Assembly (NCBI RefSeq): GCF_022378355.1
Contig: NZ_JAKMAJ010000018.1
Span: 54,129 to 118,128, forward strand
From: Brenneria bubanii
GTDB taxonomy: Bacteria > Pseudomonadota > Gammaproteobacteria > Enterobacterales > Enterobacteriaceae
DNA: 64,000 bases
Direction: 5' to 3'
The notes beneath the pieces are model-generated. The model worked only from the letters and a program-made list of their open reading frames with translations. It made no database searches and was not told the DNA's origin. Of this stretch, positions 40,001 through 47,857 are shown in pieces (the first letter of the stretch is position 1; each line of letters opens with the position of its first letter). Position numbers and translations under genes: made by a program.

Positions 40001-40161
40001 GCGACGCCGACCTGCGCAGCCCGCTCGGCCTGGCGATTGCCGGCGGTCTGGCGCTCAGCCAATTACTTACGCTGTTCACCACGCCGGTGGTGTACCTTTA
40101 TCTTGATCGCGCCAGCCGCGCCACTCGTCGTCAGTGGCAGCGTTTGCGCCACGCTGAATAA
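37069..40161 (+). CDS. mdtC: RND multidrug efflux pump subunit MdtC
   Basis: 1030 aa (E. coli 1025). Same fold as MdtB: FIFRPVATLLLTLSIMLLG at the N-terminus, TGFVVDDAIVVLENITRYIE in helix 4, [15 protein letters not shown] in helix 10-11. In the MdtB2C trimer MdtC is the drug-binding partner. Followed after 5 bp by the outer-membrane channel gene rather than mdtD. Confidence 0.95.
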   Translation: MVRLFIFRPVATLLLTLSIMLLGLLGYRLLPVAPLPQVDFPTIMVTGSLAGASPETMAATVATPLERALGQIAGITEMTSSSSSGSTNIILQFALNRDINGAARDVQAAINAARSLLPSSMSTLPTYRKANPSDAPIVMLALTSATRPAGELYDLADSQIDQKIAQVQGVGEVSLMGSALPAVRIDLQPQMLTHFGVSLDSVRAAIADNTTNLPKGILNGASQSWVVDSNGQLDKAAQYRNLVVSYQEGRAVHLSDVATVYDAIEDKYKAGYYNQQPAVMIGVTRQAGANMLQTIDAVKALLPDLQQDLPADTQLKLVVDRSSTVRASLYDTEETLLIAVLLVIGVVFVFLRNVQAVVIPALALPVSLIGTCAVMYLLDYSLDNLSLMALIIATGFVVDDAIVVLENITRYIEAGLSPVRASIKGAREVSSTVLSMTLSLVAVFIPILLMGSVVGRLFREFAVTLTVSLLISMLVSLTLTPMLCSRLLKRKPAVTQRPHPLYQWIENRLNALLAAYSRGLGWVMKHQRLTLFSLLLTMVLNIFLYTVVQKGFFPTQDTGLLMGMVRADQNISFQAMKPKMEQAAKLIAADPDVDGVMASMGSGAFGSRNSANFFVHLKDFSQRSATASEIANRLSAKAQHLAGMQLFLMAAQDLRVGGRSANASYQYTLQADDLSTLRTWTPKVQAALAQIPQLTSVDSDSQNGGQEVMINIDRDKASRMGVDVNMLDTLLNNAFSQRKIATLYHTLNQYHVVMSVEDSFTSNPDTLQALFVINDNGERVPLSAFVSFSSDTAPLSVAHQGQSAASTVAFNLQDGVSLEQAQVLIKDAMAQIGLPSDVQAGYSGTAREFGELTATMPWLILAALAAVYIVLGVLYESYIHPLTILSTLPSAGVGALLLLLLTNTQLTVIALIGILLLIGIVKKNAIMMIDFALMAERQQGMSPQQAITQACLMRFRPIMMTTLAAFFGALPLALGSGGDADLRSPLGLAIAGGLALSQLLTLFTTPVVYLYLDRASRATRRQWQRLRHAE

Positions 40162-40166
40162 CGCTT

Positions 40167-41579
40167 ATGAAACTGAAAAATACCGCATTTAGCCCACTGT
40201 TTTTCGCTCTGTTGCTCGGCGGTTGCGCCGTGGGACCCGACTATCAGCGCCCGAGCGCCAGCGTGCCGCTGCAATATAAAGAGGCCAGGGGCTGGCAACC
40301 GGCTACGCCGCAGGATCAGGCCGGCAAAGGCGAATGGTGGTCGGTGTATAACGACGCCACGCTATCGTCGCTGCTGAGACAGGTCAGCATTTCAAACCAG
40401 AATGTCGCGCAGTATGAAGCGCAGTATCGGCAGGCCAAAGCATTGGCGGCGGAATCGCGTTCCGATCTGTTCCCCACCATCGGCGCCACCGGCTCCGGTA
40501 CGCGCAGCGGCAGTCAGAGCAGCACCGCCGGCCAGCGCAGCGTCAGCAACAGTTTCTCGGCGCAGGCCAGCGCCAGTTGGGAGCTGGATCTGTGGGGAAA
40601 ACTCAGACGCACGCTGGAAGAAAACCAGGCCGGCGCGCAGGCCAGCCTGGCGGAGCTGGCGAATATCACGTTGAGCGCTCAGTCGGAACTGGCGCAGGAT
40701 TACTTCCAACTGCGTATTATGGATCAGCAGATCGCGCTGTATCAGCAGAGCGTTCAGGCGTACGAGCGTTATTTACAGGTAATCGACAACAAGTATCAGG
40801 CGGGGGCGGAATCGCGCAGTACGCTGGCGCAGGCGCAGTTACAACTGGAAAGCGCCAGAGCATCGGCGTTGGACTATGTCTGGCAGCGCGCGCAATTGGA
40901 ACATGCGATCGCGCTGCTGATTGGCAAAACCCCGGCGGAATTCAGCCTGGCGGCGGCGCCGCTGACGGCGACAATGCCGGAGATTCCCCGAGCCTTACCG
41001 TCACAACTGCTCCAGCGCCGGCCGGATATCGCCTATGCCGAACGTAATGTCGCGGCGGCGAATGCGGCGGTGGGCGTGGCGATTGCCGGTTACTACCCGG
41101 ATCTGACGTTAAGCGCCAGCGGCGGCTTCAGCAGCTCGGCGTTGCATAATCTGATCTCGCTGCCGAACCGCGTCTGGTCGCTCGGCCCGGCGCTGAGCGG
41201 CACGCTGCTGGATTTCGGCGCGACGTCGGCGCAGGTCGAACAGGCGCGCGCCGCTTATGACGCCAGCGTCGCCAGCTATCGCCAGGCCGTGCTGCAAGGC
41301 TTCACCGAAGTGGAGAATTATCTGGTGCAGTTGAATACCCTGCAGGCGGAGCTTGCCGCTCAGCAGCGCGCCGCCGCCGCCGCGGGGGATTCCGCCCGCG
41401 TGACCCGCAATCAGTACGAGGCGGGGATGATCGACTATCTCGATGTCGCCACCACGGAAAACGCCAATCTTAGTCAGCAGCAAAGTTTATTGTCGCTGCA
41501 AAGCACGCAATGGGTCACCAGCGTTGAGCTGATTGCCGCGCTGGGCGGCGGCTGGAACGCCCAAACCCTGGCGCCGTAG
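40167..41579 (+). CDS. Outer-membrane efflux channel lipoprotein (NodT/OprM family)
   Basis: 470 aa. Lipobox LLGGC with lipidated Cys20 and Ala at +2 (outer-membrane sorting), then CAVGPDYQRP, the usual start of NodT/OprM proteins. Two TolC-type repeats: ASWELDLWGKLRRTLE and the second half LLQRRPDIAYAERNVAAANAAVG. It should serve as the dedicated exit duct for MdtABC. E. coli MdtABC uses TolC; a tandem arrangement like this resembles MuxABC-OpmB of Pseudomonas. Confidence 0.92.
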   Translation: MKLKNTAFSPLFFALLLGGCAVGPDYQRPSASVPLQYKEARGWQPATPQDQAGKGEWWSVYNDATLSSLLRQVSISNQNVAQYEAQYRQAKALAAESRSDLFPTIGATGSGTRSGSQSSTAGQRSVSNSFSAQASASWELDLWGKLRRTLEENQAGAQASLAELANITLSAQSELAQDYFQLRIMDQQIALYQQSVQAYERYLQVIDNKYQAGAESRSTLAQAQLQLESARASALDYVWQRAQLEHAIALLIGKTPAEFSLAAAPLTATMPEIPRALPSQLLQRRPDIAYAERNVAAANAAVGVAIAGYYPDLTLSASGGFSSSALHNLISLPNRVWSLGPALSGTLLDFGATSAQVEQARAAYDASVASYRQAVLQGFTEVENYLVQLNTLQAELAAQQRAAAAAGDSARVTRNQYEAGMIDYLDVATTENANLSQQQSLLSLQSTQWVTSVELIAALGGGWNAQTLAP

Positions 41580-41713
41580 CGGATTGTTCCCCTGCGAGGC
41601 GCCGGCTTGTCTCTATACGCCAATGCCGGGGATCATGGCGGCGTTGGCCGCTTTTAACCGTTATATAATGGCCCTGCAAATATTAACGATTGCCTAGACA
41701 GATGGAGTTGAGC

Positions 41714-42628
41714 ATGACATCGAAAGCGAACATCCCCGTAGAGATTGAAAGAAAGATAAAACAGCTGGGGCCGGTTATTGATGTGCCGGCGATGAACGCT
41801 TTATATGCGCCGCTGCTGGCGGTTCAGCCCAAGGAAGGCGTAAGTGTGCGCAAAGATATTGCCTACGGCGAGGATGAAAAGCAACGCGCTGATGTCTACC
41901 TGCCGACCCGCGGCGTGAGCAAAAAAAGCCCGGTTCTGATTTTCGTGCACGGCGGCGGTTTCATTGGCGGCGATAAAATCGCGCTCAGTAATCAGGGCTA
42001 TTTTTACGCGCGTCAGGGGATGATCGTCGTCGTCCCAAATTACCGTCTGGCGCCCATGCATCAGTGGCCGACGGGCGCGCAAGATATCTCATCGGCGCTG
42101 ACATGGGTACGCGCGAACATCGGCGAGTTCGGCGGCGATCCTGAGCAGATGGTGTTGGCGGGGGAATCAGCCGGCGCCGCGCATGTGGCTGCCGCCACCT
42201 TGATTCGCCGTTTCCATCCCGCCGAAGGGCTGAAACTGGCCGGGGTGGCGCTGATCTCCGGGGTTTATAACGCGCGGCTGGAATATGTGGCGCGTCAGCA
42301 ACTGAGAATTCCCACGCCCGATCCTTTCGGCGATGCCTATTTTGGTTCAAATATCAACGATCGGGCCGGCATGTCGACCGTCGAGCTGATAGACGCCGCG
42401 CCGTTTCCGCTGTTTATCAGTTATGCCGAATTGGATCCGCTGCCGATGCAGGTTGAAGCGGGAGAGCTGTTCGCCCGGTTGATTACCCGGCATGGGTTTA
42501 CGCCTGATCTGCAGGTGGTGTACGGACATAACCACCTCAGCCAGATGTATGCGGTCAATACCGGCGATACATCGCTCAGCGAGCCAATGATGGGATTTTT
42601 GAATCGGCAATTTAGGTTGGACGCCTAG
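41714..42628 (+). CDS. Alpha/beta hydrolase (HSL/esterase-lipase family)
   Basis: 304 aa from the ATG at 41714 (GGAG upstream). HGGGF forms the oxyanion hole, GESAGAAH holds the nucleophile Ser, the acid and His lie in AELDPLPMQ and YGHNHLSQM. No signal peptide, so cytoplasmic. Related to arylformamidase- and carboxylesterase-like members; substrate unknown. It stands alone. Confidence 0.87.
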   Translation: MTSKANIPVEIERKIKQLGPVIDVPAMNALYAPLLAVQPKEGVSVRKDIAYGEDEKQRADVYLPTRGVSKKSPVLIFVHGGGFIGGDKIALSNQGYFYARQGMIVVVPNYRLAPMHQWPTGAQDISSALTWVRANIGEFGGDPEQMVLAGESAGAAHVAAATLIRRFHPAEGLKLAGVALISGVYNARLEYVARQQLRIPTPDPFGDAYFGSNINDRAGMSTVELIDAAPFPLFISYAELDPLPMQVEAGELFARLITRHGFTPDLQVVYGHNHLSQMYAVNTGDTSLSEPMMGFLNRQFRLDA

Positions 42629-42833
42629 TGTTTTCGGCGGGGGCGGATCATATAACGCCTTGAAGGATCCGGCGTTGGCGCGGGTCAAATTCGTTTTCGA
42701 CGAGTTTGACATTTTCTGGCGTATGGCTGAGTCATGATGAATTGCCTCAGCCATACCGCGTCAATGCGTTGCGCTATTCAGCACGGCGACGTATTGCCCT
42801 GCTAATTCATTGGGTAAATGCCGTGGGTATACT

Positions 42834-43313
42834 TTATTTAACCCAGTTCAGACCGAAGTTGTGCAGATAGATATCCTCTTGTTCGCAATCGCTGCCCCGG
42901 GCAAATTCACACGTATCGACATACTGCATGGAGACCGATTTTACTTTTCCGCAGGCTTGCCCATTGGCGGTGCTGGCCAGCAGCGCGGCTTGGCCCGGCG
43001 CAATCGGATCTGAGAATGAAAATTTGACGGCGTCGCACATGAAGGTGCCCTTATCGTTGGTAACCTCAATATTGGCGACCAGCTTTTTGAGCGGGCTGCT
43101 TCGCAGGTTTTTAACGATATAAATACAGTTACATCCCATTCCGGTATCGACAAAGGTTCCGCCGTAAATGGCTAAAGATTTGTCTTTCAGCAGCGGAGCA
43201 ATGCCTTCCCCGGTATCCGGCAATTGAGGAACGGCGATATCTTCTCCCTGAGCCTGACTCCATACCGTGGCGCAGAGTAATAAAGAAAGGCAGCATGATA
43301 CTAGCGGCTTCAT
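42834..43313 (-). CDS. Exported cysteine-rich hypothetical protein
   Basis: 159 aa, not recognised. A Sec signal peptide KPLVSCCLSLLLCATVWSQAQG is followed by a mature domain of about 135 residues with six cysteines (GCNC, MCDA, ACGK, TCEF, DCEQ), probably three disulfides in the periplasm or outside. AAGGA precedes the ATG. Immunoglobulin-like beta content (alternating hydrophobic strands such as KLVANIEVTND) is plausible. No neighbour suggests a role. Confidence 0.7.
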   Translation of the reverse strand: MKPLVSCCLSLLLCATVWSQAQGEDIAVPQLPDTGEGIAPLLKDKSLAIYGGTFVDTGMGCNCIYIVKNLRSSPLKKLVANIEVTNDKGTFMCDAVKFSFSDPIAPGQAALLASTANGQACGKVKSVSMQYVDTCEFARGSDCEQEDIYLHNFGLNWVK

Positions 43314-44089
43314 AACGTATCCTTGATTAAGTTGAAAATAAGCGAAATTTAGCCTGCGGCTAAAAAATAAATATGGTCTTTCGGGAGATTATTCGACAGA
43401 CAGTTGCTTTTCGGCATGATTCTGACAATGGCGACTTTAAGGATTTATTCCTTATTATTACGCCGACTGATTGAAAAATAATCTTTCCACTAATTTAATT
43501 ATCGGCGGAAGTATACCTTTAAAATTTGATGCGTCATAGCAATCACTTTGAAATATATTGTTTTTTTCATATTTTCATTAATTCGTTTCAATATTTATTG
43601 ATCGCTGAGTTTGTCCTGGATGAATATTTTTTCTTAATAAATAAAAACAGGATGAAATTTTATCGATATCGAGTTGGCGATAAAATATCGTTGATCTCTT
43701 CAGTGAGACTAAACAATATGTTCCCAATGAGTGCTGAATCGCGGGATGTCGGCTTTAAGCGGTATCTTTTGAATATGGCTCATCAGGCGGTCAGCATTAT
43801 TTAAAAAAACAGGGCAATCGTCGGCGTAATGAGAGGTGATATCGACAGGCTAATCACCGAGGGAGAAAAAAAGATTTTTCCTAATAAACACCGCTGGCGC
43901 AGAGCCGATTACTCACGCAGTATATAGCCTAAATAATTTGAGCCGCAGGAAGGCGGCGACGCAACCAATTTAGACGTTTGCACCGATAAGTAGCCGGGGA
44001 GTGGCGCCGGCGTGTGTCTACCTTGAGGTATGACGATTAGGGGGCGTTGTGGTTTCCTGTCGCGTTAGGTTAAAGAGAGTGCAAAGTTA
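43314..44089. other. AT-rich intergenic region
   Basis: 776 bp, AT-rich from 43370 to 43720. A 92-codon plus-strand frame at 43526-43804 has no ribosome site and low-complexity composition, so I do not call it. The second palindromic repeat occupies 43921-44044, just before the DUF2501 gene. Confidence 0.55.
43921..44044 (-). repeat. Dispersed palindromic intergenic repeat, copy 2
   Basis: About 124 bp. GCAGGAAGGCGGC and an ATAAG...GGGG block align with the complement of copy 1 at 1784-1908, and it has the same overall length; the rest is diverged. It lies directly in front of the 44090 gene. Confidence 0.55.
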
Positions 44090-44569
44090 ATGAAATCAAT
44101 CAAAATGCTCATCAGCGCCATGAGTCTGGCGGCCCTTGTGACGGCTAGCAGCGTGCATGCCGCCCATTTGCAGGATTCGCTGTCCGCGATGGCGTCGAAA
44201 TTGAATCAAAAGGAGTCTTCGTCGACAGGTTTATCAGGGCCGACCAGCCAGCTTAATGGCGACGGTCAGACACTGATCGCCGGCAGTATGAGTAATGCCG
44301 CCGGTGTTTTGCAATATTGTGTGAAACAGAAGCTCATTTCGGCCACCAATATGGAAAATATCAAAAATCAGGTATTGGAAAAACTGGGCCTCGGTTCGCA
44401 GGAAACGCAGCAGCAGACCGACTATACGCAGGGCGTCGCCGGACTGCTGAAAACCAAAGATGGTAAGCAACTGAATCTGAACAATATCGGCAGCACGCCA
44501 CTGGCGGAAAAAGTGAAAACCAAGGCCTGCGATCTGGTATTGAAGCAGGTCGTGAAGTTTATTGTTTAG
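44090..44569 (+). CDS. DUF2501 exported protein (YjjA-like)
   Basis: 159 aa with a Sec signal (KSIKMLISAMSLAALVTA...VHA). The mature part has two cysteines in VLQYCVKQKL and KACDLVLKQ, and DUF2501-type features (AAGVLQYCVKQ.L, ...GVAGLL..KDG). E. coli YjjA is about the same size and of unknown function. AGAG precedes the start. A strong hairpin follows. Confidence 0.78.
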   Translation: MKSIKMLISAMSLAALVTASSVHAAHLQDSLSAMASKLNQKESSSTGLSGPTSQLNGDGQTLIAGSMSNAAGVLQYCVKQKLISATNMENIKNQVLEKLGLGSQETQQQTDYTQGVAGLLKTKDGKQLNLNNIGSTPLAEKVKTKACDLVLKQVVKFIV

Positions 44570-44655
44570 CGGCGGGACTTCTCCATTTTCCGGTGACCGC
44601 GTTCTGCCGCGGCATGGGGCGTCAGCAAGGGCGATGGCGCCGGCTTAACAGGGCG

Positions 44656-44678
44656 AACCGGGCGAGAGGCGCCCGGTT
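44656..44678. terminator. Hairpin between convergent DUF2501 and yghU genes
   Basis: Perfect 8-bp stem AACCGGGC / GCCCGGTT with a 7-base loop. Its position between convergent stops (44569 and 44688) suits a shared terminator, although no T run follows. Confidence 0.6.
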
Positions 44679-44687
44679 GAACGACGG

Positions 44688-45554
44688 TCACGCCTGACGT
44701 TTATCTTCGGTGTTGGTATCGAAGTCGCTGGCGGCGTGGCGTTCATGCAACTGCTCATTGAGCGGGCCATATGGACGATTAACCATCGTTCCGCGTTTTA
44801 CCGCCGGCCGATCGCCGATCTCCCGCGCCCAGCGCATCACGTTTTTATAGCTTTCCGCGTCAAGAAACTGCGCGGCGTTATAGACGTTTCCCAGAACCAC
44901 ATTCCCGTACCACGGCCAGATGGCCATATCCGCAATGGTATACGTTTCCCCGGCCACGTACCTGTCGCGCGCAAGTTGTTTATCCAGCACATCCAGTTGG
45001 CGCTTGGCCTCCATGGCGAAACGGTTGATGGCGTACTCGATTTTTACCGGCGCATAGTTATAAAAATGACCGAAACCACCGCCGAGGAAGGGCGCGGAAC
45101 CCTGCAACCAAAATAGCCAGTTTAGCGTCTCAGTGCGGCCGGCAAAGTCTTGCGGTAAAAAATGACCAAACTTCTCCGCCAGATAGAGCAGAATATTGCC
45201 GGATTCGAAAACGCGCAGCGGCGGCGTGATGGAGTGGTCGCGCAGCGCCGGAATTTTAGAGTTGGGGTTAACGTCGACGAAACCGCTGGCGAACTGATCG
45301 CCTTCGCTAATGTTAATCAGCCAGGCATCATACTCCGCCGCGGTGACGCCGATCGCCAGCAGCTCTTCGAGCATGATCGTCACTTTCTGGCCGTTGGGCG
45401 TGCCGAGCGAATAGAGCTGGAGCGGGTGCTTGCCGACATGAAGCGTTTTCTCATGCGTGGCCCCGGATATCGGACGGTTGATGTTGGCAAACGCGCCGCC
45501 GCTGTTTGACTGCCATTCCCATACTTTCGGCGGTTGATAGCTATTCTCTGACAT
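44688..45554 (-). CDS. yghU: Glutathione-dependent disulfide-bond oxidoreductase YghU
   Basis: 288 aa, same size as E. coli YghU/Nu-class GST. N-terminal extension YQPPKVWEWQSNSGGAFANI with the NRPISGATH segment is diagnostic; thioredoxin domain NGQKVTIMLEEL, then a C-terminal helical domain with YTIADMAIWPWYGN. It binds two glutathiones and reduces disulfides or peroxides. Lies 325 bp from gsp, divergent; E. coli has the same pair side by side, so shared glutathione/trypanothione-like thiol metabolism is likely. Confidence 0.93.
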   Translation of the reverse strand: MSENSYQPPKVWEWQSNSGGAFANINRPISGATHEKTLHVGKHPLQLYSLGTPNGQKVTIMLEELLAIGVTAAEYDAWLINISEGDQFASGFVDVNPNSKIPALRDHSITPPLRVFESGNILLYLAEKFGHFLPQDFAGRTETLNWLFWLQGSAPFLGGGFGHFYNYAPVKIEYAINRFAMEAKRQLDVLDKQLARDRYVAGETYTIADMAIWPWYGNVVLGNVYNAAQFLDAESYKNVMRWAREIGDRPAVKRGTMVNRPYGPLNEQLHERHAASDFDTNTEDKRQA

Positions 45555-45879
45555 CGTTTCCTGCCTTGTTGGTTGCGGTTTTTAGTCATTTTAGCAGGTG
45601 ATGACGCAGGTGTTTAATGTCTATGGGTATAATTAGCTCGTTAATTATCCTGGCCGTCGCGGCGAGTGGATCGGCCTGACACAGAAAGCCGGCGCGTGGT
45701 TAACCGGCGGCGGCAAGCTGGGTATACGCGCGCAGGTCGCGGTAATTTTCCGCGCCGCCATCCTGATCATATTGAATGAGTGCTATCATCAAACCACCTC
45801 TGTCGGGTATTGCCTGGACGGGATAAATAGAGGGTTTCTACAGCCAAAGGTCCGGGCAGCGTTAATTTGAGGTCAGGCA
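45555..45879. other. Divergent region between yghU and gsp
   Basis: 325 bp with no supportable gene. It should hold both promoters. No clear operator was recognised. Confidence 0.5.
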
Positions 45880-47748
45880 ATGAGCAAGGGAACAACAGGT
45901 AATGAAGCCCCATTCGGCACGTTGTTGGGGTATGCGCCGGGTGGCGTGGCGATTTATTCATCGAATTACAGAAGTCTGGATCCGAAAAACATGCCGGGCG
46001 ACGCCTCGTTTCGCAGCTATATCGACAACGAATACATGGGGCATAAATGGCAGTGCGTCGAGTTCGCTCGCCGTTTTCTGTTTTTGAACTACGGCTTTGT
46101 CTTTACCGATGTCGGTATGGCGTATGAAATCTTCTCGCTGCGCTTTTTGCGCCAGGTCGTTAATGACAATATCCTTCCTTTACAGGCATTCGCTAACGGC
46201 TCTCTGCGCGCGCCCGTGGCCGGTTCGCTGCTTATCTGGCAAAAAGGCGGCGAGTTTTACGAAACCGGCCATGTGGCGGTGATTACCCAGCTGGTGGGGA
46301 ATAAGGTTCGCATCGCCGAGCAAAATGTGACTCACATGCTGTTGCCGCAAGGGCAGCAGTGGACCCGTGAGCTGACGCTGGAGGTGAACGACGGTCGTTA
46401 CATCATTCACGATACCTTCGATGACACCACGATTCTCGGCTGGATGATCCAGACCGATGAAACGCAGCACAGTCTGCCGCAACCGACCATCTCCGCCGCG
46501 GCATTAGCCATTCAAGGCGCGCGTCTGGATAAACAGGGACAGTTCGACGGCAAATGGCTGGATGAGCAAGACCCCCTGCAAATGGCTTATGTGCAGGCCA
46601 ATGGCGGGCATATTATCAATCAGGATCCCTATCAGTACTTCACCATTACCGAAAACGCCGAGCAGGAGTTGATCAAGGCGACCAACGAGCTTCATCTGAT
46701 GTATCTGCACGCGACCGATAAGGTGATGAAAGATGATGACCTGCTGGCGCTGTTTGATATTCCTAAAATTCTCTGGCCGCGTTTACGGCTTTCCTGGCAG
46801 CAGCGCCGGCACGATATGATCACCGGACGTATGGATTTCTGCATGGACGAGCGCGGCCTGAAAGTCTATGAATACAACGCCGATTCCGCGTCCTGCCATA
46901 CCGAAGGCGGATTGATTCTCGAACAGTGGGCCCGTCAGGGGTACCTTGGCAAGGGGCATAATCCGGCGGAAGAATTGCTTAGCGAGCTGACCGGGGCGTG
47001 GAAGCATAGTCTGGCGCGGCCTTTTGTCCACATCATGCAGGACAAGGATCTGGAAGAAAACTACCACGCCGGGTTTATGCAACGCGCCCTGACGCAGGCC
47101 GGTTTCGAAAGTAAAATTTTGTATGGGCTTGATGAACTGCGCTGGGATGCCGCCGGACGGCTTATCGACGGCGATGGTCGGCTGGTTAACTGCGTCTGGA
47201 AAACCTGGGCCTGGGAAACGGTGATTGAACAGGTGCGCGAGGTTAGCGCAACCGAGTTTGCGGCGGTGCCGATTCGCACTGGTCAGCCGGATAACGAGGT
47301 GCGCCTGATCGATGTGCTGATGCGCCCGGAAGTTATGGTGTTTGAGCCGTTGTGGACCGTGATCCCGGGCAATAAAGCGATTTTGCCGGTGCTTTGGTCG
47401 CTGTTCCCGCATCATCGTTATCTGCTGGATACCGATTTTGTGGTGAACGATGAGCTGACGAAAACCGGTTATGCGGTCAAACCGATTTCCGGACGCTGCG
47501 GCAACAACATAGACCTGGTCAGCCACCATGATGAAGTGCTCGATCAGACTTCCGGCCAGTTCGTCGACCGGAAAAATATCTACCAGCAGCTGTGGTGTCT
47601 GCCTAACGTCGCCGGGAAGTACATTCAGGTCTGTACCTTTACCGTCGGCGGCAACTATGGCGGCGCCTGCCTGCGCGGCGATGATTCGCTGGTCATCAAA
47701 AAAGAGAGCGATATCGAACCGTTGATTGTGCTGAAGGATAATCAGTAG
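45880..47748 (+). CDS. gsp: Bifunctional glutathionylspermidine amidase/synthetase
   Basis: 622 aa (E. coli 619). The N-terminal CHAP amidase domain has nucleophile Cys59 (HKWQCVEFARRF), exactly the E. coli position, and the His in TGHVAVI. The C-terminal ATP-grasp synthetase (about 210-620) has MDFCMDERGLKVYEYNAD (substrate/Mg site) and SGRCGNNIDLV. It makes and hydrolyses glutathionylspermidine in the cytosol. GAGG precedes the ATG. Confidence 0.95.
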   Translation: MSKGTTGNEAPFGTLLGYAPGGVAIYSSNYRSLDPKNMPGDASFRSYIDNEYMGHKWQCVEFARRFLFLNYGFVFTDVGMAYEIFSLRFLRQVVNDNILPLQAFANGSLRAPVAGSLLIWQKGGEFYETGHVAVITQLVGNKVRIAEQNVTHMLLPQGQQWTRELTLEVNDGRYIIHDTFDDTTILGWMIQTDETQHSLPQPTISAAALAIQGARLDKQGQFDGKWLDEQDPLQMAYVQANGGHIINQDPYQYFTITENAEQELIKATNELHLMYLHATDKVMKDDDLLALFDIPKILWPRLRLSWQQRRHDMITGRMDFCMDERGLKVYEYNADSASCHTEGGLILEQWARQGYLGKGHNPAEELLSELTGAWKHSLARPFVHIMQDKDLEENYHAGFMQRALTQAGFESKILYGLDELRWDAAGRLIDGDGRLVNCVWKTWAWETVIEQVREVSATEFAAVPIRTGQPDNEVRLIDVLMRPEVMVFEPLWTVIPGNKAILPVLWSLFPHHRYLLDTDFVVNDELTKTGYAVKPISGRCGNNIDLVSHHDEVLDQTSGQFVDRKNIYQQLWCLPNVAGKYIQVCTFTVGGNYGGACLRGDDSLVIKKESDIEPLIVLKDNQ

Positions 47749-47776
47749 AAGAGACGCGAATGGCCCCAGCGCGTTG

Positions 47777-47809
47777 CCGGCGATGGCGGGATATTGCCGC
47801 TATCGCCGG
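47777..47809. terminator. Hairpin between convergent gsp and scrB
   Basis: Outer stem CCGGCGAT (47777-47784) / ATCGCCGG (47802-47809) extended by partly paired inner bases. It lies between the stops of gsp (47748) and scrB (47858), so it probably terminates both. Confidence 0.6.
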
Positions 47810-47857
47810 TTGGTCAAGCCGCTCGCTTTTGCTCCCGTTCGGGAAGATAAGGCGGCT

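Noticed and set aside
37117-40062. 981-codon open frame antisense to mdtC
   Set aside because: It mirrors the GC-rich codon pattern of mdtC, its product is a His/Arg/Gln-rich low-complexity chain and there is no ribosome site. It is a shadow frame.
43526-43804. 92-codon plus-strand frame in the AT-rich region
   Set aside because: No ribosome site, low complexity rich in Phe/Ile/Tyr, no recognisable motif.
45610-45789. Minus-strand small frame with a good GAGGTGG ribosome site starting MIALIQYDQDGGAEN
   Set aside because: The start looks gene-like, but after about 23 codons the frame turns Arg/Thr-rich and non-coding, and I recognise no family. It may be a decayed fragment but is not supported as a gene.
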